DNA of 64,000 nt from assembly GCF_024713975.1 (NCBI RefSeq), contig NC_091098.1:27604316-27668315 (forward strand). The letters are read 5' to 3'. Positions 58,101-64,000 of this stretch are shown piece after piece. Origin of the DNA: Paralichthys olivaceus (taxonomy: Eukaryota; Chordata; Actinopteri; Pleuronectiformes; Paralichthyidae). The translations under genes were made by a program, and so were the position numbers. The notes beneath the pieces were generated by a model. The model did not search any database and was not told the DNA's origin. It saw nothing but the letters and a program-made list of their open reading frames with translations. The first letter of the stretch is position 1, and every line of letters starts with the position of its first letter.

Positions 58101-61100
58101 GGTTTATGTCCAGATCAGGATGTGAGAAGACGTCAGGACGTTGTCCAGATGATTGACAGTCGTCCCTATGTTGAAACAGAGAATGTGACTGGTGATGACG
58201 TCACATCATGTCTAGATGAAGCTCATTGGTCGAGGACACAACAGAGTCACGGGTCTGATTCCACCACACGTTTGTTTTGTCTCCAGTTCGAGGGTCTGCC
58301 CACTTACCCTGACGTGAGCCGCATGTGGGAGATCGTGGACAAATATCTTGTGACCAAGTTCTACACGGCTCCGACCGCCATCAGGCTGCTGATGAAGTAC
58401 GGCAGGGAGCCGGTGCAGAAGTGAGTCCGTCCCTTTGTCCTCTGTGTGTCCTCCACACGTCCTCTGTGTGTCCTCTATACGTCCTCTACACGTCCTCTGT
58501 GTGTCCTCCACACGTCCTCTGTGTGTCCTCCACATGTCCTCTGTGTGTCCTCCACACGTCCTCTGTGTGTCCTCCACACATCCTCTGTGTGTCCTCCACA
58601 CGTCCTCCACACGTCCTCTGTGTCCTCCACATGTCCTCTGTGTGTCCTCCACACGTCCTCTGTGTGTCCTCTACACGTCCTCTGTGTGTCCTCCACACGT
58701 CCTCTGTGTGTCCTCCACACGTCCTCTGTGTGTCCTCTACACGTCCTCTGTGTGTCCTCCACACGTCCTCTGTGTGTCCTCTACACGTCCTCTGTGTGTC
58801 CTCCACACGTCCTCTGTGTGTCCTCTACACGTCCTCTACACGTCCTCTGTGTGTCCTCCACACGTCCTCTGTGTGTCCTCCACACGTCCTCTGTGTCCTC
58901 CACACGTCCTCGTCTGTTTGTGTGTGTTTCACATCAGCATTTACAACAAGACAAATATTCACATTTCCACAGGAGGAATTCAGATAAAAGGTTTGAAACT
59001 GATTCATTGATTCACGTAGATTTAATATTTATTTTAAATATTTACTTCATTCTCTCTCCGAATATCTCTGTCTCCCCCTCCCTCCCTCCCTCCCTCCCTC
59101 TCCCCAGGTTTAAGCGAGAGTCCCTGAAGGTTCTGGGGACAGTGGGAGAGCCCATCAACCCTGAGGCCTGGCAGTGGTACTACAACGTGGTGGGGGAGAG
59201 GAGGTGTCCTGTAGTGGACACCTTCTGGCAGACGGAAACTGTGAGTCTGAGTTATTGTTCACTGTGAAACCACTGATATCAAAAACATTTACTTCCTCAC
59301 TGAGAGCAGGTGAGACTGTGAGGTGTGGCGCCCCCTGTAGGAAGGAAAGTTGATTGACACTGGGTATAAATCATTTCCTGTCTGTCTTTCAGGGTGGACA
59401 CGTGTTGACTCCTCTTCCTGCAGCAACACCCATGAAGCCTGGATCTGCTGTGAGTACATGCTGCAAACAGACCTGGGGTCCTGACTGACAGCTGAGACGT
59501 CGGGCCGGACCTCGCCTCCGTCCCTTCTCTGACTTCACATGACGTCACCAGCGAGAGACGTGTTTCTGTGTTTTTTGCTTCAGTTTTCATAAAAACAGTT
59601 TGTTTGTGTCCTCCAGACGTTCCCGTTCTTCGGAGTGGTGCCTGCCATCTTGAATGAGTCGGGAGAGGAGCTGGAGGGGCCGAGTGAAGGATACCTGGTC
59701 AGGACTGTTATTGAACTAGTATGTTCTCCCAGGAACACGTCAGTGTCGTGTCACGTGTTGACTGCTCCGTGTTTCTAACAGGTGTTCAAACGGCCGTGGC
59801 CCGGTGTGATGAGAACAGTGTTTGGAAACCATCAGAGGTTTGAAACCATTTACTTCAAGAAGTTCCCGGGATACTACGTCACCGGAGACGGTGAGAAATC
59901 AAAACAAGTCAGAGAACATCTCCGAGTCCGATGAACGATTCCACGTCTGACTTCCCTGTTAGTGTGTAGACGAGATTCAGAGATTCAGGAAACAGAGACG
60001 ATAATATTCACACAGTCGTGTCTGTAGAGACGACAATGATGCCGTTCATACACAAAGAAAGAATGAAACCTCGTACTCATCTTACTCACTGTTCGTTCTT
60101 TCACTCGCCCTAGTGGCTCTTAGGAGTCATTGCAGTCTTGTAAAGACGCTGTCTTCCTACAGGTTGCCGTAGAGACAAGGACGGTTACTACTGGATCACA
60201 GGGCGGATCGACGACATGCTGAACGTGTCAGGTGAGACTCCTGTCGCCTCGATGAAGAGAACAAGACAAACGTTTTATAAAAGGATTTCATCTCGAGTGG
60301 CAGCGATGAATCAATGAGTCGATCAAAAGAGAATTCATCCCTGATCGTCTTCGACTAAACAAAGGTTTGATGGTTCAAAGTTGTAAAAAGTTGTCGAGAA
60401 CGTTTCTGATCTGAGTCTGAACAATGTGTTTGTTCATCGTTTCATTTGCTCTGTTAGTTTAAGACTTGTCTTCGTCACGTCCTGTCGTCGTCACATACGT
60501 CCTGTCTTCGTCACATACTTCCTGTCTTCGTCACATACGTCCTGTCGTCGTCACATACGTCCTGTCTTCGTCACATACGTCCTGTCTTCGTCACATACGT
60601 CCTGTCTTCGTCACATACGTCCTGTCGTCGTCACATACGTCCTGTCGTCGTCACCTGTCGACTTCCTGTGACCGGGCCAAACGTCCAAACAAGTGTTTTC
60701 ACTCTGCAGACGATCAGAACCATGGTTCAGTTGGATCCAGACCCAGAACACCTCCTCTGGTCGGATATTCCAACACTTTGATTCCGTCTCTTTCTTCAGG
60801 CCACTTGTTGAGCACAGCGGAGGTGGAGTCGGCTCTGGTGGAGCATGAGGCCGTTGCTGAGGCCGCTGTGGTGGGCAGACCTCATCCTGTGAAAGGAGAG
60901 AGCCTCTACTGCTTCGTAACCCTCAATGACGGGCTGACGTTCAACCGCACGCTGGAGGCAGAACTCAAAAAACAAGGTGGGTCAACACGGAGGAGTTTGT
61001 CTCCTGCGCTGCCTGAGAGCTGTCGTCCCGTCAGGGAGGACGAGCGTCTTCACAGGTTATTTGTAACGAAACAGCGACGCCCTGTGAAAGTTGGAGTCTC

Positions 61101-61619
61101 ATGTGGTTTGTGTTTGGTGTTTTCACAGTGAGGGAGAAGATCGGCGCCATCGCCACACCGGACTTCATCCAGAACGCCCCTGGACTCCCCAAGACCCGAT
61201 CAGGTCGGTGTTCAGGAAGTGGAGATGCTGCTTCACTGCAGCCGTACGTGTGGAGAAAGGAAAAGTTCAGTTGTATGAAGTCTCACAGGAAGTCAGAAAA
61301 CATGCTCCTCATTAAAGATCAGACTCATCAGACGCAGCAGCTGTGGGTCTGACCTCATCTTTAGAATTAGAAGAGAAAACTGTCAAATAAAGAAGTTTCT
61401 TCAAAGTGCTTCTTTTTATTCTCTTCTCCTTCACTCTTCCTTTCTTCGTGTTTTTGTCGTCTCTTCATGTTCCCCTCTTCTCTCTCCACAGGGAAGATCA
61501 TGCGACGGGTGCTCCGCAAAATCGCCTGCGGCGAACGGGACCTGGGGGACATCTCCACGCTGGCCGACTCGTCCGTCGTCGAGCAGCTCTTCCAGAACAG
61601 ATGCGGCGCCGCCGTGTGA
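47018..61619 (+). CDS. acss2: Acetyl-CoA synthetase 2, cytosolic/nuclear (ACSS2)
   Basis: Makes acetyl-CoA from acetate, ATP and CoA, for lipid synthesis and nuclear histone acetylation. 18 exons in frame, 683 residues (human 701): 47018-47144, 48044-48239, 51356-51447, 51601-51704, 51788-51860, 51965-52040, 52486-52597, 55660-55797, 55974-56144, 58287-58420, 59108-59240, 59393-59449, 59617-59697, 59782-59890, 60163-60231, 60800-60976, 61129-61203, 61492-61619. Motifs: N-terminal [11 protein letters not shown]; nucleotide loop [11 protein letters not shown] spanning an intron; [53 protein letters not shown]; and [13 protein letters not shown] with the invariant, acetylation-regulated lysine. 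The extended [20 protein letters not shown] insert is characteristic of ACSS2. It lacks a mitochondrial presequence, unlike ACSS1. The ATG at 47018 gives [12 protein letters not shown]; nothing is broken. Confidence 0.97.
47145..48043. repeat. acss2 intron 1 with CACACTGCTA-type minisatellite
   Basis: From about 47159 to 47490 a 10-11 bp unit (TACACACTGC, TACACACTAC, TACACACTCC) repeats about 30 times, starting soon after the exon 1 donor. The rest of the intron includes GGTCATGT(A/G)A repeats near 47720-47778. Tyr/Thr/His/Cys open frames across it are artefacts. Confidence 0.85.
48240..51355. other. acss2 intron 2
   Basis: 3.1 kb without supported exon. Contains a G-run (about 48741-48758) and a short (CA)n (about 50547-50566). 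Open frames up to 139 codons on the minus strand (49713-50132) show no recognisable family. Confidence 0.6.
52041..52335. repeat. (CA)n/ACACAGACCATC repeat in acss2 intron
   Basis: Compound CA microsatellite and a longer unit with GACCATCAC, starting just after the donor of the exon ending at 52040. Confidence 0.9.
53272..53319 (+). CDS. acss2: Candidate alternative cassette exon of acss2
   Basis: Within the 3 kb intron 52598-55659 a strong pyrimidine tract ends in CCAGCAG, followed by 48 nt open in the acss2 frame and a GCAG|GTATTT donor. It would add 16 residues ([16 protein letters not shown]) without shifting frame (45 nt if the second AG is used). A human ACSS2 isoform has a small in-frame insertion, as I recall, near this point of the protein. 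The insert is Lys/Arg-rich. No transcript evidence. Confidence 0.6.
54519..54577. repeat. Short GAACACGTCAG tandem repeat
   Basis: Five copies of an 11 bp unit in the large acss2 intron. Confidence 0.85.
56768..58086. repeat. 1.3 kb minisatellite of AGTCTCCAGTT-type units in acss2 intron
   Basis: About 120 copies (span divided by unit) of a 10-12 bp unit with interchangeable variants TCTCCAGTTAG, TCTCCAGATAA, TCTCCAGATAG and TTCTCCAGACC. Longer composite words such as GTCTCTAGACCTTCTCCAGA recur, so variants are arranged in blocks. It ends about 200 bp before the next acss2 exon. Confidence 0.95.
58432..58915. repeat. 21 bp minisatellite (CCTCTGTGTGTCCTCCACACG) in acss2 intron
   Basis: About 23 units starting roughly 15 bp after the donor of the exon ending at 58420, with CTACACGT/CCACACGT variants. 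Open frames on both strands are repeat artefacts. Confidence 0.95.
60468..60660. repeat. 20 bp minisatellite (CGTCACATACGTCCTGTCTT) in acss2 intron
   Basis: About nine units with GTCGTCG/GTCTTCG variants. Each unit carries two or more CpGs, making the array CpG-dense. Confidence 0.95.
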
Positions 61620-62600
61620 CGACCTCAGGGATCCTCGCTCGGACTGTGGCTGCACACCGACGGCCACAAAGTCAACCAGGGAAGAAGAAGAGGACAAGAG
61701 GAGGAGGAGGAGGAGGAGGAGGAGGATTCTTTGGACTCGGTCTTGGCTTGATAACAACCTCTAGCTCCTGGTGAGGAGCAGCGGCGCTCAGCACGCATTT
61801 AAAATCAGATATTTCACATCACAACTGACTTGAACATCTGGATTGAACAGGTTGGATGAAATGAGTCCAGAAGGAGACAGATGCTTCTGTTAGAAATAAA
61901 AACCAGTGAGCTTGAGAAGCTAGAGGTTGTTTGTGGGTAAGACCGTCCTGCAGCCGGACCGTGCAGGAGGCGGAGTCTTGTTTTATCCTTGTTTTAGCCA
62001 ATAATACGCAGCAGTTTGTTAACGTGTCACCGCTCAGTCAAAGCAAAGATCCAGCGTTCGTATGACAGATGTGGTCGAAGACTCCTCCCCTCGCTCCGCG
62101 CCATCGTCCTGTTCTTTACACTGAGGATTAGCTTCATTTGAAATGTTTTATGTAGGTTTGCGTTGGATGTTTGATTGAGGAGTTTTTCTGTCTGTGTCCG
62201 CACGCTCGTACGTTTTCTTCTGTTTTTTAATTGTAGTTTCAGGAGACGTGTCTCCAGCCTCTCGTGGCTCAGAAAATAACATGTTGACGGAAAGTGTTCA
62301 CTGAGATTCGTGGCTGAAACGTTTTTCCTCTGCGGACGTGATTTGAGCAAAGTTGTTTCCATCTTTATTTGTTCTGCTTGTTTGTGTGACTGTGAATGTG
62401 CCAACCTGAGGAACCGTGGCGCTCGATGTTTAGAGCTCATTTCTGTGTCTGATGTTAAAAGTGCAGCTGCTTCTTTGATTCTAATCTTTTTCTTGTGTAA
62501 CGAGGGAGAGGGAAGGAAGTTTGTCCTTTATTTTTTTGCTCTGTTCATTTTTATTTGTGTCGTTTCATTTGTTGGAATCGAACAGTAAAAGGACGTGACT
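61620..62600 (+). other. acss2: 3' UTR of acss2
   Basis: After the stop at 61617-61619 there is a (GAGGAG)n tract (about 61690-61726) and an AATAAA at 61895-61900. A longer form ending near 62590 is possible, but I see no canonical signal there. Confidence 0.5.
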
Positions 62601-64000
62601 GCCGCCTCCTCTGTCCCCGCCTCTTCCTTTATCACCTCATTCAGGAGAATTTCAGATTATTCCAGAGAAATATTGTTTAACTGACGAGTGATTGTGTGAA
62701 GTCAGTGAAGTTTCCTCTGCTGCTGTGTCACGTTTCAACACGTCACTCATCATGTGTCACTTTTAGTTTTTTAATTTGAATCTCTTTGTGAGAGATTCAT
62801 CGATTCGAACCACAGACGTCCACAGATCCTGATTTTTTTCACACGTCCTCGTTCAATCTGCACAGAACTGACGACGTAACAACGTCCAGTCAGACTCTCT
62901 CTCCTCAGGACCTGACACACATCAGTGAATCTGTCTGGATGATCAGAATGAAACTGATCTTCTCTCACTAATGTCACTTTTCTGCTTCCCTCAGATAATA
63001 ACAGACGTGTGTGTGCTGTGTTTGGATCCAGTGTGATTTCCTGTGGATATTTGAAGAAGTCGGCTCTGGTCTTGGGTCTGGTTGTGGCAGTAAAACATCC
63101 ACTTGAGACACAATCTGTGAAGTCTTTGTCTCTGTCTCCCTCAGAATGTCCTGTAGTCGACCTGTGACACAGCTGCTGTCACGTCTGGATGAGTGTAGAT
63201 TCACTGAGTGACAGTGAGGGGAGTTGAGTAATCATCAGTTTCAGGTTCCTCGTCAGCGCTGACCTGGAGTCAGCACACAGAAATGTACTTTGTTTTACTT
63301 TATCATTTGTATCTGTGGTAGATTTTTATGTGATGAACAAACCCAGGAATCTAAATCTCTTTCACATTGTGAGATGTTGAGAATAATCTCGATAAACATT
63401 TGGAGGAATGATATTTATCGTTTATTTGGTGCAGCTTTATTGGAGCTTGTTGGAGGTTGGAGCTCTACTGTCATTTCAGCTTCTAATATTTTCTTTTGAT
63501 TTGTTCGTTCCCCTTGTGTTGGTGTCTTTATCTGATTTCTGTCAACGTATTCTTTCAGTTGAAGTTTAATTCAGCTTCACGTGCACCGGTGGTTTGTTTC
63601 TGCAGCTTCAAGACTGTTTCTGTTCAAACTGGAATCAGGACGTGGTGCGGTCGTATGTGAGAGAATGTCAAATTATTACATAACTAATGTTGTTGGTTTA
63701 AGAAGATCAGGACAAGCCGAGGCCCGACAGGACACTTTATTTATATGAATGTTTAAAATACAAAAGGAGGAGACATGAAGCGTGCAGACGTGCCAAATAT
63801 AAAAAAGGAAATGAACTCAATTGATGAAAGTAGAATTAAATAAAAACCAAATACACAGTGATTGAAGGTAAGACAGTAGAATGTGATGCTACTGTGACAT
63901 CAGTGAGTTAACACAGGATCTGAAAAAGAACAGACAACACACACACACATGGAAACATGTCAGTAATATTACTTATTTATTACTTGTAAATGTTTTATTC
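62601..64000. other. 3' flank, no gene recognised
   Basis: No coding exon could be supported. TTTATT at 63736-63741 is AATAAA on the minus strand and could be the end of a converging gene beyond the window, but nothing coding is visible next to it. Confidence 0.4.

Noticed and set aside
58325..59267. Several open frames up to 273 codons on both strands
   Set aside because: They translate the 21 bp tandem repeat. The real acss2 exons (58287-58420 and 59108-59240) are short and spliced.
61431..61757. Leu/Ser-rich minus-strand open frame
   Set aside because: Antisense of the acss2 last exon and the GAGGAG tract.

Overview
The window is vertebrate nuclear DNA, almost certainly from a ray-finned (teleost) fish. 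All genes are split by GT-AG introns. They match the vertebrate neighbourhood DNMT3B - MAPRE1 - ACSS2, and the DNMT3B-type gene is duplicated in tandem, as known from zebrafish. Introns and spacers are full of simple repeats, minisatellites and hAT-type transposon debris. The species cannot be named from the sequence alone.

Layout, all four genes on the + strand. (1) About 1.5-12.76 kb: a DNMT3B-type de novo DNA methyltransferase (gene A, 5' end missing) with intact PWWP, ADD and methyltransferase regions and a 2.3 kb 3' UTR. (2) 12.8-20.1 kb: spacer, a possible promoter near 14.5 kb, then a 4 kb minisatellite with a 1,058 bp higher-order repeat. (3) 20.17-35.4 kb: a second DNMT3B-type gene (gene B). 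I could splice it in frame through 25 coding exons to about 1,606 residues. It begins with an EB1-type calponin-homology (CH) domain, continues with a single 1.45 kb exon that looks like an inactivated hAT-type transposase fold, and ends in a divergent PWWP, an Arg/Gly/Trp-rich linker, ADD and methyltransferase. (4) 35.58-44.0 kb: mapre1 (EB1), complete, 258 residues. (5) 44.0-46.4 kb: spacer. (6) 46.4-about 62 kb: acss2 (cytosolic/nuclear acetyl-CoA synthetase), complete, 683 residues, or 699 with a candidate cassette exon. (7) 62-64 kb: no gene recognised.

The most interesting object is gene B. Its first three coding exons correspond exon for exon to the CH exons of mapre1, which lies directly downstream: the ends of the first coding exon match, the second exon is 146 nt in both, and phases are the same. 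Its 3' half matches gene A exon by exon. The order gene A - (mapre1-like CH exons fused to a dnmt3 copy) - mapre1 is what a tandem duplication of a dnmt3b-mapre1 block would leave if the internal mapre1 copy lost its 3' half and its 5' half was spliced onto the second methyltransferase. CH domains in some zebrafish Dnmt3b-like proteins are already reported, as far as I recall. The central transposase-like domain and the block-duplication explanation are my inferences.

How the genes relate: A and B are predicted nuclear DNA methyltransferases. ACSS2 makes acetyl-CoA in cytosol and nucleus, where it can feed histone acetylation. EB1 is a microtubule plus-end protein whose link to the locus is evolutionary rather than metabolic.
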